The notes below the pieces were generated by a model. That model was not told the DNA's origin. It ran no database searches and worked only from the letters and a program-made list of their open reading frames with translations. The position numbers and the translations under genes are program-made. Of a stretch of 64,000 nt of DNA, positions 7,729 to 16,481 are shown piece after piece. Location: assembly GCF_000165485.1 (NCBI RefSeq), contig NC_014623.1, positions 4,359,501-4,423,500 of the forward strand. Direction: 5' to 3'. Origin of the DNA: Stigmatella aurantiaca DW4/3-1 (GTDB lineage: Bacteria; Myxococcota; Myxococcia; Myxococcales; Myxococcaceae). Within the stretch, counting starts at the first letter, position 1; every line of letters begins with the position of its first letter.

Positions 7729-8256
7729 GGCCGTTGAGGGTTTGCAGCTTTGTGGCTCTCCCGCACTTTGTGCGGATCCAACCTGAGGAACTGGCCAAGG
7801 CAGCAGGCTGCAGTTGAAGCGGTTTGCTGTCTAGCTGTTCGGCGTCGACGGTCAGTCAATGGCTGTAGCGGCATCGCGGAGTTAAAGTCATCCTCCGGGA
7901 CCGCTCCAGCGAGTATGCACTGGCCGCACAGACCGGGCCCCCAACGCCCAGCAAGTCGCAGACCGCTGGCTCCTACTACTCAATGGACGGCAAATGGAGG
8001 TGCGCCGCCGCCACCTGGCCGGGGAGCCCTTGCTGTCCATCAAACACACGTCCCAGCTCTTTCCCCTCGCCGAGACAACTGGCATGGCTGTGCGTATAGC
8101 CGCTCTGGGTACTCTGCCCACCGGCAAGGCCATGTTGGTTCACAAAGCGTCAGATGTACGGACGGGCCAGCTTCGATTTGCTGTGGCCATGACCGAGCAC
8201 CAACCAGAGGCGGCACTCAGCCGGGCGGGCATTAACCGCGAGCAGGGGGCATCACT
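7729..8256 (+). other. Degenerate accessory DNA without an intact gene
   Basis: No credible gene in this ~530 bp. Several short frames exist, but none has a ribosome-binding site, family motifs or the strong third-position GC bias of the neighbourhood. Since it leads directly into an integrase C-terminus, it probably contains decayed parts of the same mobile element. Confidence 0.4.
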
Positions 8257-8425
8257 TGGCACGACCTGCGCCATACCTACGGGAGCCACCTCGCCATGCG
8301 GGGCGTCGCCCTCAAGGTCATTCAGGAACTGATGGGGCACTCCACCATCGAAGTGACCTGCGGTATGCGCACTTGTCCCCCGAGACCTGGGAGAGCGCAG
8401 TGCAGGAATTTGACCGGCCCATCCC
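8257..8425 (+). pseudogene. Tyrosine recombinase (integrase) C-terminal relic, frameshifted
   Basis: One frame reads WHDLRHTYGSHLAMRG and VIQELMGHSTIEVT, the HxxR and GH(S) boxes of tyrosine recombinases. Near 8360 a one-base loss moves the continuation RYAHLSPETWESAVQEF, with the catalytic tyrosine, to another frame. The N-terminal domain and first arginine are not recognisable. The fragment points towards, and ends about 105 bp from, the 3' end of a tRNA-Glu gene, the classical attachment site for such integrases. A dead remnant of an integrative element. Confidence 0.75.
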
Positions 8426-8480
8426 CCCAACCCCGTGCCGTTATGGGCTGGTGACGCCAGAGGGGCACACTGGGGGCAGA

Positions 8481-8522
8481 GAAAAAAGAGAAGCCCAGCA
8501 ATCTTAATCGATTGCTGGGCTT
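8481..8522 (-). terminator. Rho-independent terminator of the tRNA operon
   Basis: A perfect 13-bp stem (AAGCCCAGCAATC 8491-8503 with 8510-8522) and a 6-nt loop. On the minus strand it is followed by CTCTTTTTTC. It lies just downstream of tRNA-Glu in transcription order. Confidence 0.85.
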
Positions 8523-8529
8523 CCCATGT

Positions 8530-8602
8530 TGTCCCCGACGGGATTCGAACCCGTGTTACCGGCTTGAAAGGCCAGCGTCCTGGGCCTCTAGACGACGGGG
8601 AC
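8530..8602 (-). tRNA. tRNA-Glu (anticodon TTC)
   Basis: A cloverleaf on the minus strand: acceptor GTCCCCG pairs with CGGGGAC, the anticodon loop is CTTTCAA with anticodon TTC, and the T-arm contains GGTTCGAATCC. No CCA is encoded. It is transcribed after tRNA-Lys (6-nt gap), with a shared terminator downstream. A decayed integrase lies at its 3' side, so it is a probable integration target. Confidence 0.95.
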
Positions 8603-8608
8603 GCACTG

Positions 8609-8681
<73 letters not shown>

Positions 8682-8861
8682 GCACTATTCTTTTTTTCGC
8701 GACCTGCTCAAAAAGCCGGAGGCCTCTCTACCACAGTCCCGTCCAACGTCCACTGGTGCGCGCATGCCCGGTGTCCTGACAGGGGCGGCCGGTTCTTCCG
8801 GTGAACGTCTCCCCCCTCAGGGAGGCCCATCCCCCTGGCCAGGAGCGCTATACAGGGGAGC

Positions 8862-9398
8862 ATGCGTCAGGACGGTCCTCCAGAGCTGGATGATTCCGAA
8901 GAGGAGGCCGAGGAGCCCACGGGTCCTCAGCGCCGGTATCTCACCCGGCTGGGGGCAGAGCGCATGCACCGCGAACTCCTGCGGCTGCTCAACGTGGAGC
9001 GTCCCAAGGTCACCGCCGAGGTCTCCGCCGCCGCCGCCCAGGGCGACCGCTCGGAGAACGCGGAGTACATCTACGGCAAAAAGCGGTTGCGCGAGATCGA
9101 CCGCCGCATCCGTTTTCTCCAGAAGCGTCTGGACACGGCCACCATCGTGACGCCCGCGGAACAGACCGACCAGGGCCGGGTCTATTTCGGCGCCACGGTC
9201 ACCCTGGAGGACGAGGACGGGGTCCAGACCACGTACCAGATTGTCGGCTCGGACGAGATCGACACGCAGGGAGGGCGCATCAGTGTGGAGTCTCCCATCG
9301 GCAAGGCCCTGCTTCGCAAGGCAGTGGGGGACAGCGTGGAGGTGATGCGTCCACGCGGCGAGATCGAGCTCACCATCGTCGCGATCGCTTACATGTAG
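8862..9398 (+). CDS. greB: Transcription elongation factor GreB
   Basis: Gre-family factor (178 aa) that inserts its coiled coil into the RNA polymerase secondary channel and stimulates cleavage of backtracked transcripts. After an acidic N-terminal extension (residues 1-22, rich in Asp and Glu) comes the coiled-coil domain with the tip GDRSENAEYIYGKKRLREID and its conserved acidic residues. A C-terminal FKBP-like domain ends ..VGDSVEVMRPRGEIELTIVAIAYM. YGKKRLREIDRRIRFL favours GreB over GreA. An AGGGGAGC site precedes the ATG. The next gene follows after 12 nt, suggesting co-transcription. The acidic extension is unusual; GreB normally starts near its coiled coil. Confidence 0.93.
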   Translation: MRQDGPPELDDSEEEAEEPTGPQRRYLTRLGAERMHRELLRLLNVERPKVTAEVSAAAAQGDRSENAEYIYGKKRLREIDRRIRFLQKRLDTATIVTPAEQTDQGRVYFGATVTLEDEDGVQTTYQIVGSDEIDTQGGRISVESPIGKALLRKAVGDSVEVMRPRGEIELTIVAIAYM

Positions 9399-9410
9399 GA
9401 GCGTTCACGG

Positions 9411-10352
9411 ATGCCGCGGACGCAGCAGCCAGAAGCGCGCCTCCGCCGCATCTACAGGCGCCTGAGCGCCGCTCAACTGTCCGTCTCCGGACAGGACGGG
9501 ACGCTGAGCTTGGAGGAGCTGGGCTTGGACTCCCGCGAGGAGCGGGTGTCGCTCGCTTTTGGCATCTATAGCCGCCAGGGCATGGAGAATGCCCTGCGCG
9601 AGTACGGGATGATCCAGCGCTTGGAAGAGCGCCGCACCGGTCCGATCGAACTGCGGCTGTTCTTCGAGGATCCGTTCCGGTCTCGCATCGTGCTCTGGAG
9701 CCTGCGCTACAAGGCGGCCGTGGTGGACATCTCGCTTCGGAAGGGGGTGGGGGGCGACGTGGGCATTCCCCCTCCGCTCGCGGGCCGCCCACTGCTTTAC
9801 CTGGACGCTTTTACCCTCCAGCACCCCGGGCGATCCTTCGACTGGAACCGCCCCCCGTTGCCAGGGCAGGTGCATCCCGGGTTGGCGCTCTCCGGGGAGA
9901 TCCTCGAGTTGTTGCTGCTCATGACCCGCCGCATCGGGGCGGAGGCCATGGCGCTGACCCCTGCCTCGTTCGCTGCCGCCTGGGTCTACGCCCGGCACTT
10001 CCACTTCATCGATGGCGATGCCCAGGGGCTCTTTCAAGCCTTGCGCAGGGCAGGGCGGCAGCGGCCTCGCTGGCTGTTGGCCTGGGCGGTGGAGTTGGGC
10101 TGCGTGCGTGGCACAGAGGGGGAGGCTGTGCGTTTCGTGCCCTCGCCCATGCTGGCGGCCGGTTCCCAGCGCATGGGCCGCCTCTTCGAGAAAGAGGCCT
10201 GGCGAGCCGCCGTGAGGGCACACGCCCAGGGGGCGCTGACCATCGATTTCGAGGCACTCCAGGAGCGTTTCCCCTGGGCACTCATGCCGCCCGGTCCCCC
10301 TCCCGAGCACGTGGCGGACGTGCTGACCTATGATCCGCTCGTTCCGCTCTGA
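9411..10352 (+). CDS. Hypothetical protein downstream of greB
   Basis: A 313-residue soluble protein with no motif I recognise. It starts with a basic stretch, contains an acidic-hydrophobic segment (SLEELGLDSREERVSLAF) and a mid-region ISLRKGVGGDVGIPPPLAGR, and ends with the hydrophobic run ALMPPGPPPEHVADVLTYDPLVPL. No signal peptide or membrane segment is visible. The coding frame shows strong third-position GC, supporting a real gene. It lies 12 nt after greB and is probably co-transcribed, which hints at, but does not prove, a role near transcription. Confidence 0.7.
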   Translation: MPRTQQPEARLRRIYRRLSAAQLSVSGQDGTLSLEELGLDSREERVSLAFGIYSRQGMENALREYGMIQRLEERRTGPIELRLFFEDPFRSRIVLWSLRYKAAVVDISLRKGVGGDVGIPPPLAGRPLLYLDAFTLQHPGRSFDWNRPPLPGQVHPGLALSGEILELLLLMTRRIGAEAMALTPASFAAAWVYARHFHFIDGDAQGLFQALRRAGRQRPRWLLAWAVELGCVRGTEGEAVRFVPSPMLAAGSQRMGRLFEKEAWRAAVRAHAQGALTIDFEALQERFPWALMPPGPPPEHVADVLTYDPLVPL

Positions 10353-10507
10353 ACTGGGCAGGGGCCGGAACTGGGCAGAATCGTGCACCCGTGGCTCAAG
10401 ATGGGTGTTTCGCCCGAGAAGGGGTGCCTATATTCAGGCCCAGAAGGTTCTGCTGCCAGCAGCGTCTCCGCGGTCGCACCCGAACTCGAGGTCGCGCAGC
10501 CACCACG

Positions 10508-11827
10508 ATGCCGAAGAACTTCATCCTCGACACCAACGTCCTGCTCCATGATCCGCGCAGCATCTACGGTTTCAGGGACAACAACGTCATCATCCCGATC
10601 TACGTCATTGAGGAGATCGATCAGTTCAAGAGGGATCTGTCCGAGCTGGGACGTAACGCCCGCCAAGTCGCCCGCTACCTGGACTCTTTCCGGGTGGAGG
10701 GCTCGCTGAAGGAGGGGGTTCCCCTGCCGCAAGGGGGCTTTCTCCGGGTGGGCTTCGCGGAGAGCGATCTGCCACCGCCCCTGGCGGACGGCAACTTGAT
10801 GGACAACCGCATCCTCGCGGTGGCCATCGACCTGATGAAGCGCGAGCCGGAGACCCAGGCCGTCTTCATCACCAAGGACACCAACCTGCGCATCCGGGCG
10901 GACGCGCTGGGCCTGATCGCCGAGGACTACGACACCGAGCGCGTCGAGATCACCGAGCTGTATACCGGCTTCACCGAGTTGCTCGTGCCCCGGGAACTGG
11001 TGGATCAGATGTACAAGCCGGGCGCCGAGGTGGAGGTCCCGGGGCAGGACACGCTCTTTCCCAACCAGTGCCTGCTGCTCAAGGACGAGACCAACCCGTC
11101 CCACACGGCCATGGGGCGCCTCAACTCCACCAAGGGCAAGGTGGTGCCGCTGCTGCGCAGCATCAAGGAGGGCATCTGGGGGGTGCGGCCTCGCAACATG
11201 GAGCAGTCCTTCGTGCTGGACCTGCTGCTCAACGACGACATCAAGCTGGTGACCATCGTGGGCAAGGCGGGCACGGGCAAGACGCTGATGGCCATTGCCG
11301 CGGGGCTCAACAAGGTGACCGAGGAGAACCTGTACCAGAAGTTGCTGGTCAGCCGGCCCATCTTCCCCCTTGGCCGGGACATCGGGTACCTGCCCGGCAG
11401 CGTCGAGGAGAAGCTCAACCCCTGGATGCAGCCCATCTTCGACAACGTGGAGTTCCTGATGAACCTCAGCCGGGCCGACAAGAAGGCGGGCCGCGGCTAC
11501 CACGAGCTGATCGACCTGGGATTGATGGAGATCGAGCCCCTGACGTACATCCGGGGCCGGAGCATCCCCAGCCAGTTCATCATCGTGGACGAGGCGCAGA
11601 ACCTCACGCCCCATGAGGTCAAGACCATCATCACCCGTGTCGGGGACCACACGAAGATCGTCCTCACGGGGGATCCTTTCCAGATCGACAACCCCTACGT
11701 GGACGCGACGAACAATGGCCTCGTGCACGTGGTCAACCGCTTCAAGAATGAGAAGATCGCGGGCCACATCACCATGGCCAAGGGCGAGCGCAGCGCCCTG
11801 GCCGAGCTTGCGGCGAACCTGCTCTGA
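10508..11827 (+). CDS. PIN-PhoH family ATPase/ribonuclease
   Basis: A 439-residue fusion of a PIN ribonuclease domain (about 1-145; LDTN with Asp8 and later acidic residues such as those in NLMDNR and TKDTN) and a PhoH-type RecA-like ATPase (about 215-439). Walker A is GKAGTGKT (252-259). Walker B is FIIVDEAQNL, followed by the helicase-like GDPFQID motif. The arrangement matches the YlaK/PhoH2 class, proposed RNA helicase-nucleases acting in RNA metabolism. The start at 10508 begins the PIN core; an upstream frame to 10391 has no homologous features. The DUF493 gene follows after 24 nt. Confidence 0.92.
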   Translation: MPKNFILDTNVLLHDPRSIYGFRDNNVIIPIYVIEEIDQFKRDLSELGRNARQVARYLDSFRVEGSLKEGVPLPQGGFLRVGFAESDLPPPLADGNLMDNRILAVAIDLMKREPETQAVFITKDTNLRIRADALGLIAEDYDTERVEITELYTGFTELLVPRELVDQMYKPGAEVEVPGQDTLFPNQCLLLKDETNPSHTAMGRLNSTKGKVVPLLRSIKEGIWGVRPRNMEQSFVLDLLLNDDIKLVTIVGKAGTGKTLMAIAAGLNKVTEENLYQKLLVSRPIFPLGRDIGYLPGSVEEKLNPWMQPIFDNVEFLMNLSRADKKAGRGYHELIDLGLMEIEPLTYIRGRSIPSQFIIVDEAQNLTPHEVKTIITRVGDHTKIVLTGDPFQIDNPYVDATNNGLVHVVNRFKNEKIAGHITMAKGERSALAELAANLL

Positions 11828-11851
11828 GCCGCGTGGACGACGAGACGTGTC

Positions 11852-12157
11852 ATGACGAAGGATGGCCCCGAGGCTCCCTCCGCAGGAGGGGGCGAGAAGA
11901 AGGAACTCATCGAGTACCCCTCTGTCTACACCTTCAAGGTGATGGGGGTGCAGGAGCCGGGCTTCGCCGAATATGTGCGGCAGCTCTTCTCCCGGCTGAT
12001 GGGAACGGAGATCTCACCGGACTCCCTGAGCGAGCAGCCCAGCAGCAAGGGCAAGTACGTGTCGGTTACCGTCTCGGTGTACCTGCTGTCCGAGGAGCAT
12101 CGCCGGGCGATCTACACCCAGCTGCACCAGGAGAAGCGGATCGTTTATTACCTGTGA
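11852..12157 (+). CDS. DUF493 (YbeD-like) family protein
   Basis: A small 101-residue protein. The C-terminal 75 residues match the DUF493/YbeD fold: YPSVYTFKVMG, LFSRLMG, SSKGKYVSVTVSVYL and EEHRRAIYTQLHQEKRIVYYL, an ACT-like alpha-beta fold. YbeD is associated with lipoate metabolism in enterobacteria, but no lipoate gene is near here. It lies between phoH-like and methyltransferase genes in the same direction with short gaps, so an operon is likely. Function unknown. Confidence 0.85.
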   Translation: MTKDGPEAPSAGGGEKKELIEYPSVYTFKVMGVQEPGFAEYVRQLFSRLMGTEISPDSLSEQPSSKGKYVSVTVSVYLLSEEHRRAIYTQLHQEKRIVYYL

Positions 12158-12194
12158 CGAAGTCCTTGCCAGGTAGGGTATAAGGCGAGACTGC

Positions 12195-12953
12195 ATGAGT
12201 CCGGCCGGGTCTTTCCCGCTCAACTATCCAGGTGATGCTCGGCGTGCCTTCGGCTCCGATGAGGTGACTCGCCGATTCGCCCGGGTGTCGCAGCTGGAGC
12301 CGGGCTCCCGGGTCCTGGTGCTCGGCTGTGGCCCCCTCAATGCGGCGATTCTGCTGGCACGAGATCTGGGTTGCTCGGTGGTAGCGGCGGACACGGAGGA
12401 GGCACTCCTTACCCCGGTGCGTGAGCGGGTGAGGGCCCTGAGCCTTGGGGATCGGGTGGAAGTGCGCCGCGTCGAGCTGGGCCATCCTCACCTTCCGGAC
12501 GGCGAATTCGATGCGGTCTTGGTTCAGGGCCGGGTCTTCTCACCCCTGCAGCACTCCTTGCGGTCCCTTCGCCGGGTGTTGTCCCTCCGGGGCCGCCTCG
12601 GAATGACGTTCCCGTCCCGGGTCGGGCGCTTTCCGCCCCGAGCGGCGATGGAGTTCTGGGAGAAGCGGCTGGGCGCGCCGTTGTTGCTGCCCCGCGAGCT
12701 GCTGCTCGCCATGGAGTCCGAGGGCTATGAGCCTGAGTCCGTGGAGACGCTGCCGGAGCTGGAGCTGGATGGCCTCTACCAGGACGTCGAGGCCCACCTG
12801 GCGGGGTTGCCCGAGACCGACGTCTCGGTGCTGCGCCAGGAAATTTCCCTGCACCGCGAGCAGCACGGCAAGCCAGGGGTGAGCTTTTCGTTCTTCATCG
12901 GCCGCCGCAAGGAGCCGGGAGAGAAGCCCCCCGCGTCGCGGGACCGCGGCTAG
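12195..12953 (+). CDS. SAM-dependent methyltransferase-like protein
   Basis: A 252-residue class I (Rossmann) methyltransferase fold. The SAM-binding glycine motif is VLVLGCGPLNAA (about 40-51), the acidic end of strand 2 is VVAADTEE, motif II is DGEFDAVLVQG, and an LSLRGRLGMTF strand follows. The C-terminal third, rich in charged residues, resembles no substrate domain I know. It follows the DUF493 gene by 37 nt in the same direction. The substrate cannot be predicted. A 7-bp hairpin spans its stop codon but lacks a T-run. Confidence 0.8.
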   Translation: MSPAGSFPLNYPGDARRAFGSDEVTRRFARVSQLEPGSRVLVLGCGPLNAAILLARDLGCSVVAADTEEALLTPVRERVRALSLGDRVEVRRVELGHPHLPDGEFDAVLVQGRVFSPLQHSLRSLRRVLSLRGRLGMTFPSRVGRFPPRAAMEFWEKRLGAPLLLPRELLLAMESEGYEPESVETLPELELDGLYQDVEAHLAGLPETDVSVLRQEISLHREQHGKPGVSFSFFIGRRKEPGEKPPASRDRG

Positions 12954-12989
12954 GCCGCGGCCGACACCCAGACCGGAGCCTCGCGAGGC

Positions 12990-14144
12990 TCAGTTCATCT
13001 CGCCGTGGAAGTCCACCAGGTCGATGGACTCGGGGGCGACGGAGAGGGTCAGTGCCTTGCGATAGCCCGCCGCATCCCCGCCCACTTGGAAAGGCATGGG
13101 GTTGGCGAAGCGAATCGTGACTTCCTTGGCGTGGAAGTCGTGAATTCCTTCGGGGAACCAGCGGCCCGCCCACATCTTGGGCAGGTGGGCGAGGATGCTC
13201 GCCGCACTCACCTGGCCCAGCCGCAGGTGCATCATCCCGCGGCGGTGGTTGGCAAAGGGGAACATGCGGAAGCCATAGCCGTAGAAGGGCATGGTGGCTG
13301 CTGCGGCCATCATCAGATTGCCCTGGAAGAGCACCGCCCCCGGGGCCAGCGGCTCGCCCACGGGGCTGCCGTCTGGGCCCAGCCGGTAGGCCTCGCCCGC
13401 GCTCCCGTTGCGAATCTCGCACTCCACCGAGGTGGAATTCACCATATAGTGCGGCACCGTTTTGAAGGCGACGGCGGAGAAGTACCCACCGCTGCCCGTC
13501 ATCATCTTCTTGAAGAAGCCCTTGCCCAGGTTCTCCTTCACCCAGATGTAGTCGTTGAGCAGCTTGCCATCCACGCCCAGGCCCGCGAACGGAGCACGCT
13601 GACCCTCCACCATCAGCAGGTCCATGCGCCGGGCGCCGGGCACATCCCCCGAGCGGGCGCGCACCACATCGTGCAGGATGCCATCCCCCCGGGGGCTGGA
13701 GGCATTGACGAACGAGGCGATGCCGTTGCCAGTGCCCAGCTTCAGCACCCCGAAGCGCGGCAGCGGCTGCCCCGCGAACCGGCCCCGCCCGTCCGTCTGA
13801 CGGATGAGCTCGTTCACGAAGCCCATGAAGGTGCCATCGCCACCGCCCGTGAAGACCATGGGGTAGTTGCGCTCGAGTACTTCCTGAGCAATCCGCCGAG
13901 CGTCCAAGGGGGAGCGGGAAAGAAACAGGTCCTCTTCTGGAACGACGTGCGAAAGGGCCTTCACAACCCGGGCATCGACCTTCCGGGCGTTGGCATTGAG
14001 CAGCACGGCAACCCGCGGTGTAGCGCTCGGGCTCGTCGGGATCTGACGGAGCTCCGGAGAGCGAAGGGGCTGAACCAGCATGAGGGGCAGGCTCCTGAGG
14101 GAGAGGAACGTGTCGGTGCGCCAAGGGGCGCGCCCGTTCGGCAC
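12990..14144 (-). CDS. Diacylglycerol/sphingoid-type lipid kinase family protein
   Basis: A 384-residue protein with the DAGK catalytic fold: VAVLLNANARKVD near residue 45 (the LxNPxxG-like first motif), the nucleotide-binding GGGDGT at 100-105, and a C-terminal beta-rich substrate-lid domain (SVECEIRNG, FQGNLMMAAAATMPFYGYGFRMFP). By family it phosphorylates a lipid such as diacylglycerol with ATP at the inner membrane. The chosen GTG start (14144) has a GAGGAA site; ATG 14081 is an alternative giving 363 residues. It is convergent with the methyltransferase and divergent from dnaK; a LacI-type palindrome lies in the shared upstream region. Confidence 0.85.
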   Translation of the reverse strand: MPNGRAPWRTDTFLSLRSLPLMLVQPLRSPELRQIPTSPSATPRVAVLLNANARKVDARVVKALSHVVPEEDLFLSRSPLDARRIAQEVLERNYPMVFTGGGDGTFMGFVNELIRQTDGRGRFAGQPLPRFGVLKLGTGNGIASFVNASSPRGDGILHDVVRARSGDVPGARRMDLLMVEGQRAPFAGLGVDGKLLNDYIWVKENLGKGFFKKMMTGSGGYFSAVAFKTVPHYMVNSTSVECEIRNGSAGEAYRLGPDGSPVGEPLAPGAVLFQGNLMMAAAATMPFYGYGFRMFPFANHRRGMMHLRLGQVSAASILAHLPKMWAGRWFPEGIHDFHAKEVTIRFANPMPFQVGGDAAGYRKALTLSVAPESIDLVDFHGEMN

Positions 14145-14202
14145 TGCACATTCCTCGCCAATCCGTAATGCGATGCGTTAGGGGTGAACGGCCAAGCAAT
14201 TT

Positions 14203-14212
14203 CAAACGTTTG
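14203..14212. promoter_or_regulatory. LacI/PurR-type operator-like palindrome
   Basis: CAAACGTTTG, extended on the minus strand as GTGCAAACGTTTGAAA. The GCAAACGTTTG core equals that of the enterobacterial PurR operator and fits the LacI-family pattern with a central CG. It lies 58 nt upstream of the lipid-kinase start and about 215 nt upstream of dnaK. No LacI-family gene is in the window. Confidence 0.3.
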
Positions 14213-14348
14213 CACGGTCTTGTGGAGATCAAAGGGCCGGCTGGTTGCTACTTGGCGGTGACGGCGGTGTAGAGCGTGTTACGCAGTGGTGACGGCCCGA
14301 TGGCGGGGGCGTGATGCGGCCAGCCGACCGCTCCGCCTCGACGTGGGT

Positions 14349-14376
14349 TTGACACCCCCCCGGGGGTGGTTACGTT
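14349..14376 (+). promoter_or_regulatory. Putative housekeeping promoter of dnaK
   Basis: TTGACA (14349-14354) and TACGTT (14371-14376) with a 16-bp spacer that is almost entirely C/G. The start codon lies 51 nt after the -10 element. No CIRCE (HrcA) inverted repeat is visible, so regulation of this dnaK differs from the classical HrcA type. Confidence 0.45.
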
Positions 14377-14427
14377 GGGCTTACATCAGGATTTTTTAGA
14401 AAAACGCAGCAATTTCCGGAGGATACC

Positions 14428-16335
<1,908 letters not shown>

Positions 16336-16365
16336 CCCGGGCGGTGTGAAGCCGCTGGATTGAAC

Positions 16366-16399
16366 AGAGGGCCGGTGCTCCGTGGGGGCCCGGCCCTCT
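16366..16399 (+). terminator. Probable terminator after dnaK
   Basis: AGAGGGCCGG (16366-16375) pairs perfectly with CCGGCCCTCT (16390-16399) across a 14-nt loop, 30 nt after the dnaK stop. Only a short, weak T-containing tail (CGTCATTCT) follows. Confidence 0.5.
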
Positions 16400-16481
16400 C
16401 GTCATTCTGGGCGGTGCCTGCTTCAAATGGGGGGAAGGCGGGGGCTAACATGGGGGGCTTCCCGCTTTCGCGTGTCCGCCC

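Noticed and set aside
12944-12960. Hairpin CCGCGGC-TAG-GCCGCGG at the methyltransferase stop
   Set aside because: Seven-bp stem with a 3-nt loop and no T-run on either side; not strong enough to call a terminator in GC-rich DNA.
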